A DNA stretch of 64,000 bases from Empedobacter stercoris. Lineage in GTDB: Bacteria; Bacteroidota; Bacteroidia; Flavobacteriales; Weeksellaceae. Under the pieces are notes generated by a model. It saw only the letters and a list, made by a program, of their open reading frames with translations, was not told where the DNA came from and did not search any database. The stretch lies in NCBI RefSeq assembly GCF_965137335.1, contig NZ_CBCRZD010000005.1, one strand, 5' to 3'. Each line of letters starts with the position of its first letter. Within the stretch, counting starts at the first letter, position 1. Position numbers and translations under genes: made by a program. Shown here one piece after another: positions 33,799 to 42,508 of this stretch.

Positions 33799-34411
33799 AG
33801 TAGTTCATTTTAGCATTATTTTGCTAATGAGTGTTTGGATTATATTTTCGTGTAAAGACGATAAATATAAAGGTGATTACAACCCAGAAGCGATAAAAGG
33901 TTACAAAAACGAAGCTTCTACTGTGAGTAGTAAAATGGATTCTGTTGAAGCTGTAAATTTTATTGCAAAACAGAAATTACGTGAGTTTTACGAACTTTCG
34001 GCACTAGCATCTAATACAAGCGACACCGTTGTTGACAGTTTGTTAAGAGATCAATTATTGTCTTATTTCCCAAAAAAAGATACAACAGAAATTTATGCAT
34101 TACTAAGAGATTTAGCCGATAAAAAAGTAACGATAACTTCTGTTTCTAAGTTTGCAATTCTACCTCAAGACTCTGTTACGCCAGATTCTGTGAAAAGAAT
34201 TGCTTATTCTGTGAATTATTTTAACTCGAACAAAAAATTAATCGAAACCAATAATCGTACAGGAATTTTTGTGATAAAACAGAAGCCTATCCAATTTAAA
34301 CGAGAATTTAAATTCTATTTTAGAACTTTAAATGATAAAAAAGACTCGATTCAGAAAGATTCAATTCCTTCGGGAGTAATACAAAAATCAAGTGGAAAAT
34401 CTCCAGAATAA
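33782..34411 (+). CDS. Probable lipoprotein of unknown function
   Basis: A 209-residue protein with a lipoprotein-like signal (SIILLMSVWIIFSCKDDKYK, Cys near residue 24). The mature part is helical with many Asp and Ser and ends in a disordered Lys/Asp/Ser tail. It overlaps the preceding membrane protein by 17 bp, implying coupled translation and a shared task at the membrane. Its 3' end overlaps the convergent 5-FCL gene by 61 bp, which is unusual. No known family recognised. Confidence 0.65.
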   Translation: MRTISKVVHFSIILLMSVWIIFSCKDDKYKGDYNPEAIKGYKNEASTVSSKMDSVEAVNFIAKQKLREFYELSALASNTSDTVVDSLLRDQLLSYFPKKDTTEIYALLRDLADKKVTITSVSKFAILPQDSVTPDSVKRIAYSVNYFNSNKKLIETNNRTGIFVIKQKPIQFKREFKFYFRTLNDKKDSIQKDSIPSGVIQKSSGKSPE

Positions 34412-34908
34412 GCGTCTTCAATAATTTCAATAGGTCTAAAATAAGTTAGGCCTATTTTTTTGGAATCAGGTCTACATCTTGCTAAGAACTTATCGTAATA
34501 TCCTCCTCCATATCCAACTCGATTCCCATTTTTATCTGCAACAAACATTGGAATAAAAACGACATCAATCGTAAAAGCATCGACTTCTGTATATTGAACT
34601 GGTTCTGGAATTTGAAGTGAGTTTAATTTAGTTTCAACATCTTTTTCAACCTTACAATTCAACATATCATCACCAACAACCAAAGGTAAAATTACATCTT
34701 TATCCTGCTGAAATAACCAATCAATAATTGGATAAGTATTGATTTCGTTGTTTTTTTCGATGGGTAAAAAAAGATGAAACGACTTAGATCCAGAAAAATC
34801 GAAGGTTTTGATATACTCAAAAATTTGTTCGCTCAACTTATTTACTTCTTCTTTTGAGAAAGATTTTCTCAACGATCGATAGTATTTTCTTGCTTCAGCT
34901 TTTGTCAT
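34351..34908 (-). CDS. 5-formyltetrahydrofolate cyclo-ligase
   Basis: A 185-residue enzyme that converts 5-formyl-THF to 5,10-methenyl-THF with ATP, rescuing folate from a dead-end form. The N-terminus KAEARKYYRSLRKSF holds the basic nucleotide-binding residues, and the signature GNRVGYGGGYYDKFLARC is complete, followed by the usual DFCITPEG end. Length is normal. Its C-terminal 20 codons overlap, on the other strand, the end of a lipoprotein gene. Confidence 0.93.
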   Translation of the reverse strand: MTKAEARKYYRSLRKSFSKEEVNKLSEQIFEYIKTFDFSGSKSFHLFLPIEKNNEINTYPIIDWLFQQDKDVILPLVVGDDMLNCKVEKDVETKLNSLQIPEPVQYTEVDAFTIDVVFIPMFVADKNGNRVGYGGGYYDKFLARCRPDSKKIGLTYFRPIEIIEDAYSGDFPLDFCITPEGIESF

Positions 34909-34986
34909 TTTTAGGCGTATTTCAGACGAAGTTAAGAAATAATTGATAGGTTAAAAAAGTAGAGAGTTTTAAAAAGTTTCAACTAT

Positions 34987-35103
34987 TTAAAAAATACTAA
35001 AACATACAATTGCTATAAAAAGCAATAAATTAATAGGTTTTATTTTCATTTTGCTAAACACAGATTTTTTGTAAGTCTTATGAATCCTCTTAGGCTTTGA
35101 CAT
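34987..35103 (-). CDS. Possible 38-aa membrane microprotein
   Basis: ATG 35103 to TAA 34987 encodes a strongly basic N-terminus (MSKPKRIHKTYKKSVFSKMK) and one hydrophobic helix (INLLLFIAIVCFSIF). This positive-inside layout is typical of single-pass small membrane proteins. It is the only feature in the 336-bp gap 34909-35244. Conservation in relatives would be decisive; by itself the frame is weak evidence. Confidence 0.3.
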   Translation of the reverse strand: MSKPKRIHKTYKKSVFSKMKIKPINLLLFIAIVCFSIF

Positions 35104-35244
35104 TATTTGTTAGATTTGTTATATAAAATATGTAGAAAAGGTTGCTTTATAAAATGAGGGAAACCGTAAATCAATTGTAAAACACTATATATCAAAACAA
35201 TAAAATACGTTTATTATTTTTTTGAAAACAATTATTAAAACGTT

Positions 35245-36159
35245 TTAACTAATTTTTTTCATACGTTTTGAAGCTTCATCTAACCAAGGTTGATAGTTAC
35301 AATGTTTTTTTATTGCCTGATAAATTGCTTCGCTATTCGGATCATTTGGGTCAAGTTCGTAGATTAATGAATTAATAAATCCTTTTTTGATGGATGGACT
35401 TTTTATGTTTTCTAACAAACTATCTGCAGAAAATCCTTGATACAGTTTTTCTTGTAAACTCGTCAAAACAATGTTGCGATAACTCTGATAAGTTTTATAA
35501 TCTTCGTCATTATCCAAATCAATCTTCTCTAATTCGGACAAAAAATTAACGGGTAATTGCTCCGATGCTGGATTGTAGTACGTATAAGAATCCTTGTACA
35601 TATACAATAAATTGATGAAATCGTAATTCAGATTTGTTTTCTCAGTTCTAATAAATGACGAGTTCACCTTCAATTTTTCTAAATCTTCAAACACTTTTTG
35701 ATGAAAATTTTTGATTTGATTTTTAAAAGATGGAGGGGTTAATTGAAACAATTCTATATTATCAGTCAAAAACTTATCCGTTTTAAAACTTTTTTCAATT
35801 AAATAATTGTTTCGATTTTTTCCTTTTCCTGAGAATTTAAAGTGATTCTCAATTTGATTCAAATCTGCATCTAAAATCAGACTATCTCCCGGAACTAAGT
35901 AAATTGTAAACTCTTCTCGATCAATTGAAAGTATTTTATAGCCTTCATCTACCAATTGAAGTGTATCCGAAAAATTTCCATCATAATCTAATGCAAATGC
36001 TTTTTCGCGATTATTCAATAAAAGGTAAATACTATCCGTTTGTGCATTGGCAATTCGCCCACTAAAGTGGATCATTTCACCATTTTCTTTTTGAGGTGAA
36101 CAACTATAAACTGTTATTAAAAGTAGCAGAAAAAATCTCCACAACATCTTCATTTTCAT
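35245..36159 (-). CDS. Lipoprotein of unknown function (DUF4369-like start)
   Basis: A 304-residue lipoprotein (signal LWRFFLLLLITVYSCSPQ, Cys near residue 20). The first 110 mature residues are beta-rich and resemble the N-terminal domain that precedes thioredoxin domains in Bacteroidota (FSGRIANAQTDSIYLLLNNR, then FTIYLVPGDSLILDAD). The C-terminal part is helical and contains no thioredoxin CxxC motif. It has its own promoter motif in the 29 bp before it. Role unknown. Confidence 0.65.
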   Translation of the reverse strand: MKMKMLWRFFLLLLITVYSCSPQKENGEMIHFSGRIANAQTDSIYLLLNNREKAFALDYDGNFSDTLQLVDEGYKILSIDREEFTIYLVPGDSLILDADLNQIENHFKFSGKGKNRNNYLIEKSFKTDKFLTDNIELFQLTPPSFKNQIKNFHQKVFEDLEKLKVNSSFIRTEKTNLNYDFINLLYMYKDSYTYYNPASEQLPVNFLSELEKIDLDNDEDYKTYQSYRNIVLTSLQEKLYQGFSADSLLENIKSPSIKKGFINSLIYELDPNDPNSEAIYQAIKKHCNYQPWLDEASKRMKKIS

Positions 36160-36175
36160 CTTTCTCTCTGTCTTA

Positions 36176-36183
36176 CAAAAGTA
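36176..36183 (-). promoter_or_regulatory. Candidate -7 motif of the lipoprotein gene
   Basis: TACTTTTG on the minus strand fits TAnnTTTG, 16 bp before the start codon at 36159. Confidence 0.4.
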
Positions 36184-36188
36184 GAAAA

Positions 36189-36662
36189 TTATTCTTCGTT
36201 TTGATGAATTTCAAAGAAAGAATCTACCTTAAAATTGGCTGAATCATTTGCCGCAGCAACAGCCAATTTATCTGCTTCCTCGTTCCAATGATGTCCAGCA
36301 TGACCTTTTATCCATTGAAATTTGACACGATGAATTTTGTACACATCCAAAAAACGTCGCCACAAATCTGAATTCTTTTTTCCTTTAAAATTCTTTTGTA
36401 CCCAACCAAAAACCCAACGTTTTTCTACTGCATCAACGACATATTTAGAATCGGTTATAATCGTAATCTCCGTATTGGTAAATTTTAACGTTTCTAAAGC
36501 CGTAATCACAGCTAATAATTCCATTCGATTATTTGTCGTTAATCGAAAACCTTGAGAAATTTCTTTTTTAACTTTTTTCTCAGTTTCTAATAAAATACAA
36601 CCAAATCCTCCTGGGCCTGGATTTCCCAACGAAGAACCATCTGTATATGCTACAATTGCCAT
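36189..36662 (-). CDS. rnhA: Ribonuclease HI
   Basis: A 157-residue enzyme that degrades RNA in RNA-DNA hybrids. The carboxylate active site is complete: Asp in YTDGSSLGNPGPGGFG, Glu in NRMELLAVITALE, Asp in ITDSKYVVDAV, and the later His/Asp pair (GHAGHHWNEEADKLA). Length is that of the short type without an N-terminal hybrid-binding domain. It lies 3 bp after the M1 peptidase gene, in the same direction. Confidence 0.97.
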   Translation of the reverse strand: MAIVAYTDGSSLGNPGPGGFGCILLETEKKVKKEISQGFRLTTNNRMELLAVITALETLKFTNTEITIITDSKYVVDAVEKRWVFGWVQKNFKGKKNSDLWRRFLDVYKIHRVKFQWIKGHAGHHWNEEADKLAVAAANDSANFKVDSFFEIHQNEE

Positions 36663-36665
36663 AGT

Positions 36666-38516
36666 TTATGGTTTGTAGTTTAACATTGTATCAATCGTTT
36701 GACGCGCAACGAAATGGTAATTTGGACGAGCATCTTTGTAAATATTTTTAGCTAAATCAAGTTGATTAGATTCTTTAAGTGCTAAATACAAAGGTTCTAA
36801 GAATTTACGTCTTCCGACATTTACCAAGAAATCTTTCGCATTGGCATTCACTTTATCGTAATGCAACAAAAACGCTTTTTCATACCAAGCGGTTTGAATT
36901 TCAGGATTTTTAGAAGCTGTAAAATTATATATCTCATCCAAATAAGCTAAATCTTCTTTTGTATTTTTAGCTGTATCGATTTGACGAATAAAATGTACCC
37001 ATTCGTTTGTTGATTTTGTAGAAATCTCAACTTTTTTAGGTGCTACTTTATTTCTTCCGTTAGTGATATCTTGTTGTAATTGTGCTTCAGCTAAATCAAA
37101 TAGTTTTGAAGTCGGTTTTTTCAAATCTTTCGGCCAACCTGTATTGTAAATCCATTCTTGAACAAAAGAATCTTCGCCATTTGTTAAATTAGCTTTCAAA
37201 TAATCGACAAATTTTTCTGTTGTCATGGTTTGGAAAGCATGCGAAGAAAAATATTGATTCAAGAATTGATCAAATTTTTCGCGTCCATATTTATCTTCTA
37301 ACATTTTTAAGAACAAATAACCTTTATCGTACGGAACATCAGAAAAAGCATCATCAGGGTTTGCTCCCGTCATGTTCACTTTTAAAGAAGTATATTTTTC
37401 TGGGATATTTTTCATAGAAGTTTCTAAATCTTGAAACCCGATTACCGAAATCATATCTGCATAATCTTTTCCTTCTAATTCTTCCATAATTCGACGTTCA
37501 AAATAAACCGTAAATCCTTCATTTACCCAGAAATCATCCCAAGTAGAATTTGTTACCAAATTTCCTGACCAAGAATGTGCTAATTCGTGTGCAATTAAAT
37601 TCGTCATCGAGCGATCTCCTACAATTGCAGTTGGCGTTGCAAACGTTAAACGTGGATTTTCCATTCCTCCAAAAGGAAACGATGGTGGTAAAACCAATAC
37701 GTCAAACTGTTCCCACGGATATTTTCCGTACAATTTTTCGGCAGCCGTAACCATATTTCCCATTTCAGCAAATTCCCAAGCAGCCGCTTTCAATAATCCT
37801 GGTTCTGCATAAACACCTGTTCTGTTATCAATTGGTTGATATTGCACATCTCCAACAGCTAAAGCAATCAAATAAGGTGCAATTGGCTGTGGCATTTTGA
37901 AGGTATAAACTCCTTCTGCATTTTTCTCTTTCGGATTGATTGCACTCATCAAAGGCAACAAATCTTTTGGCGTTTTTACTTTTGCATCATAGGTAAGACG
38001 AACACTTGGCGTATCTTGAATAGGAATCCAAGAACGTGTTAAAATGGCTTGACCTTGCGACAATAAAAAAGGATGTTTTTTATCGTGTGTTTGTTGCGGA
38101 CTTAACCATTGTAATGCATTTGCATCAGGTGATGTTTTATAAAAAACTTGTACAATCGTATCATTTGGTGTGACATCAATAAGTAATGCTTGACCTTTGA
38201 TCGAATCTTTTTCGCCTAATTTATACGTTGTTTTTTGTCCATTTGCTAATAAAACAGAATCAATTGTCAACTTTTCAGTATCCAAAATCAATTGTTTAGC
38301 TTTATTATTTACAAACGTATATGCAGCCGAACCTTTTATTTGATGGGTATTAAAATCAGTTTCGATATCTAAACTCAAATGTTTAATTCGCGCTTGATCT
38401 AAATCTGCAAAAGTCTGATTGTCTTTAGCTTCAATACCTTTTGTTGATGTAATTTGTTTGCTACAAGCTGTCGCAATTAAGGTTGTACCAAGTGCGATAT
38501 AAACTAATTTTTGCAT
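36666..38516 (-). CDS. M1 family aminopeptidase, lipoprotein
   Basis: A 616-residue zinc aminopeptidase of the LTA4-hydrolase-like branch. It has a lipoprotein signal (MQKLVYIALGTTLIATACSK), the substrate motif GGMENPRLTF, the zinc site HELAHSWSGNLV with the downstream Glu in WDDFWVNEGFTVYFE, and the C-terminal armadillo-like domain ending in the LTA4H-type RRKFLEPLY region. Membrane-anchored, it probably trims peptides in the periplasm. Its start overlaps the plsC-like gene by 13 bp. Confidence 0.95.
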   Translation of the reverse strand: MQKLVYIALGTTLIATACSKQITSTKGIEAKDNQTFADLDQARIKHLSLDIETDFNTHQIKGSAAYTFVNNKAKQLILDTEKLTIDSVLLANGQKTTYKLGEKDSIKGQALLIDVTPNDTIVQVFYKTSPDANALQWLSPQQTHDKKHPFLLSQGQAILTRSWIPIQDTPSVRLTYDAKVKTPKDLLPLMSAINPKEKNAEGVYTFKMPQPIAPYLIALAVGDVQYQPIDNRTGVYAEPGLLKAAAWEFAEMGNMVTAAEKLYGKYPWEQFDVLVLPPSFPFGGMENPRLTFATPTAIVGDRSMTNLIAHELAHSWSGNLVTNSTWDDFWVNEGFTVYFERRIMEELEGKDYADMISVIGFQDLETSMKNIPEKYTSLKVNMTGANPDDAFSDVPYDKGYLFLKMLEDKYGREKFDQFLNQYFSSHAFQTMTTEKFVDYLKANLTNGEDSFVQEWIYNTGWPKDLKKPTSKLFDLAEAQLQQDITNGRNKVAPKKVEISTKSTNEWVHFIRQIDTAKNTKEDLAYLDEIYNFTASKNPEIQTAWYEKAFLLHYDKVNANAKDFLVNVGRRKFLEPLYLALKESNQLDLAKNIYKDARPNYHFVARQTIDTMLNYKP

Positions 38517-39259
38517 TCTTCTAAATCTTTTAATATTGTGTTGAAAGCCGCTGCTTTTAAAGCTGCTTTGTCATTTTTAACGTCTAAATTTTCGGTATCG
38601 AAAGTAGCCAATAATCGAACTTTTATTTTTCCTGGATATCCTCTAAACGAATTGAATGGAAACATCTTATTCAATCCATGTATAGAAAAAACAGCCAACG
38701 GAGTTTTAGTTTCAATGGCAATATTAAATGCACCATCTTTGAAAGGATCCAAATAAATCTTAAATTCCTTATCGTTTGTTACTCCTCCTTCTGGGAAAAT
38801 AAAAATACTCAAATTTTTATCTAATTTCTTTTTTGCTTCCGGATAAACGTTTGCTTTACTTCGCACACTTTTTCGATTAACTGGAATACAAATTCGTTCG
38901 AATATTCGCCCAAAGATAGGGATTTTAAGTAATTCTGCCTTACCAACAAATACGATTGGATGATGTTTTAGTATGGTTAACATCAGCATAATATCCATTA
39001 CCGAAGTATGATTAGCTATAAAAATATAATTTTCGTCCGGATCAAGTGGAACACGTTTTTTATAATCGATTCTAAATCCTGTTCCATACAAAACAAATTT
39101 CCCCCAATACCTAATCAGTAAATAAATATAAGGAAAGGTTCTGTCAAAACTTGCTAATGGTAAAACGATAAATACCCCTATTGTTAAAATATAAACTGTG
39201 GCTAACAAAATCATCCAAATGCGCCAAATAAGAACAAAAAAACCTGTAATGTATTTCAT
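38504..39259 (-). CDS. 1-acylglycerol-3-phosphate acyltransferase (PlsC-like)
   Basis: A 251-residue membrane acyltransferase of phospholipid synthesis. Two N-terminal hydrophobic helices (about 5-50) precede the motif NHTSVMDIM (HxxxxD-type), the motif with IPVNRKSVRSK, and FPEGGVTND. Length is typical. It is the first gene of a tight minus-strand row with the M1 peptidase and rnhA. Confidence 0.92.
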   Translation of the reverse strand: MKYITGFFVLIWRIWMILLATVYILTIGVFIVLPLASFDRTFPYIYLLIRYWGKFVLYGTGFRIDYKKRVPLDPDENYIFIANHTSVMDIMLMLTILKHHPIVFVGKAELLKIPIFGRIFERICIPVNRKSVRSKANVYPEAKKKLDKNLSIFIFPEGGVTNDKEFKIYLDPFKDGAFNIAIETKTPLAVFSIHGLNKMFPFNSFRGYPGKIKVRLLATFDTENLDVKNDKAALKAAAFNTILKDLEECKN

Positions 39260-39439
39260 TGAGTTGGTTTAGTTGGGTAAAGATATGGAGAAAATTAGTT
39301 GATTGAAAAATAAATCATTTTCCTCGTTTTGTTGAAAAAAGTCTTAAATAAAATTGCTAAAACGATATCATCCAAAACTTCATTTTGCAACCAATTTGAA
39401 ATGATTAAATTTGTTTTGGGAAAGAATACTAAAAATATT

Positions 39440-41092
39440 ATGGCTTTAAATACAATCAATCCAACAACTACGAATGCTTGGAATGCATTAGAAAAACATT
39501 TTCAAAATATTCAGCACACTTCCATTAAGGAATTATTTGCTCAAAACAAAAAGCGTTTCGAAGAATTTTCGATTCAATATCCATCATTATTAGTGGATTA
39601 TTCGAAGAATAGAATTAATGCAGAAACCATTCAACTTTTAGTAGATTTAGCAAAAGAAATGAATCTTGATCAGGCTATTCAACAAATGTTTGATGGTGAC
39701 GTAATCAATGTGACAGAAAAGCGTGCAGTTTTGCATACGGCTTTACGTAATCGCTCTAACGAAGAAGTTTTGGTAGATGGAAAAGATGTGATGCCTCAAA
39801 TTAATGAAGTGTTAGAACAAATGAAATCTTTTTCGGAAAAAGTAATTTCGGGCGAATGGAAAGGATTTTCAGGAAAAGAAATCACAGATGTTGTTAACAT
39901 TGGAATTGGAGGTTCTGACCTTGGTCCTGTGATGGCAACAGAAGCCTTGAAACACTATAAAACTCGTTTAAATCTTCATTTTGTTTCGAATATTGATGGA
40001 ACACATTTGGTTGAAACGTTCAAAAAAATTAATCCAGAAACGACTTTATTTATTGTTGCTTCAAAAACATTTACAACTCAAGAAACCATGACGAATGCTT
40101 TTTCGGCGAAAGAATGGTTTTTGAATTCGGATGCGCAAGAAGAAGATGTTGCGAAACATTTTGTGGCATTATCAACAAATGCAGAAGGTGTTGCAAATTT
40201 TGGAATCGACACAGCAAATATGTTCCAGTTTTGGGATTGGGTTGGTGGTCGTTATTCGTTGTGGAGCGCAATTGGTTTGAGCATTGCTTTGGCAGTTGGT
40301 TTTGACAATTTCGAAGAATTATTAGAGGGTGCACATGAAATGGATATCCATTTCAAAACAGAAACTTTAGATCAAAATATTCCCGTTGTTTTAGCACTTT
40401 TGGGAATTTGGTACAACAATTTCTTTGGAGCTAATTCTGTTGCTTTGTTGCCCTACGAGCAATATTTATCACGTTTCGCAGCTTATTTTCAACAAGGAGA
40501 TATGGAATCGAATGGGAAATATGTTGGTCGAGATGGGAAGAAAGTGGATTACGAAACAGGACCTATTATTTGGGGTGAACCAGGAACAAATGGTCAACAT
40601 GCTTTTTATCAACTAATTCATCAAGGAACAAAATTAATTCCAGCAGATTTTATTGCAGGAGCTAATTCCTTGAATAATTTAGGGGATCATCATGCAAAAT
40701 TATTATCAAACTTTTTTGCACAAACAGAAGCTTTAGCTTTTGGAAAAGATGAAGAAACGGTTGTTGCTGAATTAGAAAAAGCGGGTAAATCGAAAGAAGA
40801 AATTGATTTCTTAAAAGCATTTAAAATATTTGAAGGAAATCGTCCAACAAATTCTATTTTGTACGAAGTTTTAACACCAAAAGTTTTAGGAAATTTAATT
40901 GCGATGTACGAACACAAAATTTTTGTTCAAGGTGTAATTTGGAATATTTTCTCTTTCGATCAATGGGGAGTTGAATTAGGAAAACAATTGGCAAATGTTA
41001 TTTTACCAGAGTTAGAAAATGATGAGCAAATAACTTCACATGATGCTTCTACAAACGGTTTGATAAATACATACAAATTCTGGAGAAAATAA
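39440..41092 (+). CDS. pgi: Glucose-6-phosphate isomerase
   Basis: A 550-residue glycolytic enzyme that interconverts glucose-6-phosphate and fructose-6-phosphate. ATG 39440 (MALNTINPTTTNAWNALEKH) is chosen since it matches the usual family N-terminus; an upstream ATG at 39329 would add 37 atypical residues. It has GIGGSDLGPVMATEAL, ASKTFTTQETMTNA, the signature PGTNGQHAFYQLIHQGT with the catalytic His, and a normal C-terminus (NGLINTYKFWRK). The gene stands alone. Confidence 0.97.
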   Translation: MALNTINPTTTNAWNALEKHFQNIQHTSIKELFAQNKKRFEEFSIQYPSLLVDYSKNRINAETIQLLVDLAKEMNLDQAIQQMFDGDVINVTEKRAVLHTALRNRSNEEVLVDGKDVMPQINEVLEQMKSFSEKVISGEWKGFSGKEITDVVNIGIGGSDLGPVMATEALKHYKTRLNLHFVSNIDGTHLVETFKKINPETTLFIVASKTFTTQETMTNAFSAKEWFLNSDAQEEDVAKHFVALSTNAEGVANFGIDTANMFQFWDWVGGRYSLWSAIGLSIALAVGFDNFEELLEGAHEMDIHFKTETLDQNIPVVLALLGIWYNNFFGANSVALLPYEQYLSRFAAYFQQGDMESNGKYVGRDGKKVDYETGPIIWGEPGTNGQHAFYQLIHQGTKLIPADFIAGANSLNNLGDHHAKLLSNFFAQTEALAFGKDEETVVAELEKAGKSKEEIDFLKAFKIFEGNRPTNSILYEVLTPKVLGNLIAMYEHKIFVQGVIWNIFSFDQWGVELGKQLANVILPELENDEQITSHDASTNGLINTYKFWRK

Positions 41093-41110
41093 ATTCAGCC
41101 ATTTTAAATA

Positions 41111-41137
41111 AAAAAAAGCCTGTTGAAAAACAGGCTT
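41111..41137 (-). terminator. Terminator of the azurin gene
   Basis: AAGCCTGTT and AACAGGCTT form a 9-bp stem; on the minus strand it is followed by seven T residues. On the + strand the T-run is poor, so it probably serves azurin. Confidence 0.7.
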
Positions 41138-41236
41138 AAAATTAACACATGAGGACAAAATTTACTCTACTAAATCTTATACACCCATGCTTATTTTCAA
41201 TATTTGTGCCAAAAGTAAATTTGACATAATCAATTA

Positions 41237-41761
41237 TTATTTAACGGCTTTAATTTTTCCGTTCATTGTAGCAAAGTGTCCAGGGAAAGAACATAAGAAA
41301 TCATACGTGCCTTCGTCTACCGTAAATTTGATTTGATCATTTTCTCTGCCTCCTAATAATTTTGTGTGTGCAATGATTTCTGATTGTAAATCAGTTGGAA
41401 TATAATCTGTCGCTTTGGCAGAAGCTGCTTTATTTGCAAATGCAGAAGCATCAGAACCTGGTTTTAATAAAATAAAATTATGTCCCATCGCTTCTTTAGA
41501 CATTTCACCTGTATTCATCAAAATTAACGTAACCTCTTCTCCTGCCTTTACTGTAAACTCTGTTTTATCAAAGCGCATGTCATCACTCGCCTTTAAAACA
41601 ATATGATTATTTGTTGCTGGTGTTGAAGCTACTGTAGTTTCTGAATCCTCTTGCGGAGCAGTGCTGTAGTCTATTTCTGGTTGAGCAGATTCTTCATTTT
41701 TAGAACCACCGCAGCTCATCATAAAGACTGCTGCGAAACTCATCAAAACTATTTTTTTCAT
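41237..41761 (-). CDS. Azurin-like blue copper lipoprotein
   Basis: A 174-residue electron carrier. A lipoprotein signal (MKKIVLMSFAAVFMMSCGG) and an acidic linker precede a cupredoxin domain with the copper ligands His in MGHNFILL and Cys-His-Met in FLCSFPGHFATMNGKIK. The N-terminal lipid would tether it to a membrane on the periplasmic side. Azurins pass electrons between respiratory complexes and terminal reductases; no partner gene is adjacent. Confidence 0.95.
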   Translation of the reverse strand: MKKIVLMSFAAVFMMSCGGSKNEESAQPEIDYSTAPQEDSETTVASTPATNNHIVLKASDDMRFDKTEFTVKAGEEVTLILMNTGEMSKEAMGHNFILLKPGSDASAFANKAASAKATDYIPTDLQSEIIAHTKLLGGRENDQIKFTVDEGTYDFLCSFPGHFATMNGKIKAVK

Positions 41762-41856
41762 GATTCACTATTTTTGTTTGATATAAAAATAGTGAAATTC
41801 AGTTACTTAAAAAAGTTTATTGATTAATAAATAATCTGATTTAAAGCAGAGACTTG

Positions 41857-42504
41857 TTAAGGAATATCTAAATACTTGTGTGTCTGTAAAGAATATCTCC
41901 ATTTTGGATTCTCTTTTACATAATCAATAATTAAAGGAAGGTTTTTGTCGCGTTTGCTCCATTCGGTTTGTAAAAAGAGTGTACAATCCTTTCCAACTCG
42001 TGTTGCTTGTTCTTCCGCAAATTTAAAATCATGATTATTAAAAACAATACATTTTAATTCATTTGCAGCTTCGCAAACCTCATCCAATGGCAGCATTAAT
42101 TTTTTGGGAGAAAGACAAACCCAATCAATTTCTCCACTTAACGGATAAGCACCCGAAGTTTCGATATGAATACGGGCACCTTTTTCATGTAGTTTTTTTG
42201 TCAAATAAGTCAAATCCCACATCAAAGGTTCTCCTCCTGTAATGATGATAGTTTTGGCTTGTGAAGTTGCCAAGTCTACCAATTCATCAACATTAGTTAA
42301 GGGATGCTTTTCAGCATCCCAACTATCTTTAACATCGCACCAATGACAACCTACATCACAACCTCCTAATCGAATAAAATAGGATGCCACTCCAGTATAC
42401 ATTCCTTCCCCTTGAATTGTGTAGAAATGCTCCATAACAGGCAATAATTTACCTTCTTCTATCAATAGTTGTTCTTCTGCAGTTGTTGATGCAATATGTA
42501 TCAT
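41857..42504 (-). CDS. queE: 7-carboxy-7-deazaguanine synthase
   Basis: A 215-residue radical-SAM enzyme making the 7-deazaguanine ring for queuosine in tRNA. It has FYTIQGEGMYTGVASYFIRL and the iron-sulfur cluster cysteines in GGCDVGCHWCDVKDSW (CxxxCxxC-type), then ITGGEPLMWD. It follows folD after only 4 bp, so they form an operon; a functional link (folate-like chemistry, shared GTP-derived pathways) is possible but not required. Confidence 0.95.
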   Translation of the reverse strand: MIHIASTTAEEQLLIEEGKLLPVMEHFYTIQGEGMYTGVASYFIRLGGCDVGCHWCDVKDSWDAEKHPLTNVDELVDLATSQAKTIIITGGEPLMWDLTYLTKKLHEKGARIHIETSGAYPLSGEIDWVCLSPKKLMLPLDEVCEAANELKCIVFNNHDFKFAEEQATRVGKDCTLFLQTEWSKRDKNLPLIIDYVKENPKWRYSLQTHKYLDIP

Positions 42505-42508
42505 AATT

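Noticed and set aside
39329..39439. Longer N-terminus of glucose-6-phosphate isomerase
   Set aside because: It adds 37 basic residues outside the family pattern; the ATG at 39440 matches the usual start.
40071..40334. Open frames antisense to and within pgi
   Set aside because: Chance frames inside a highly conserved gene.
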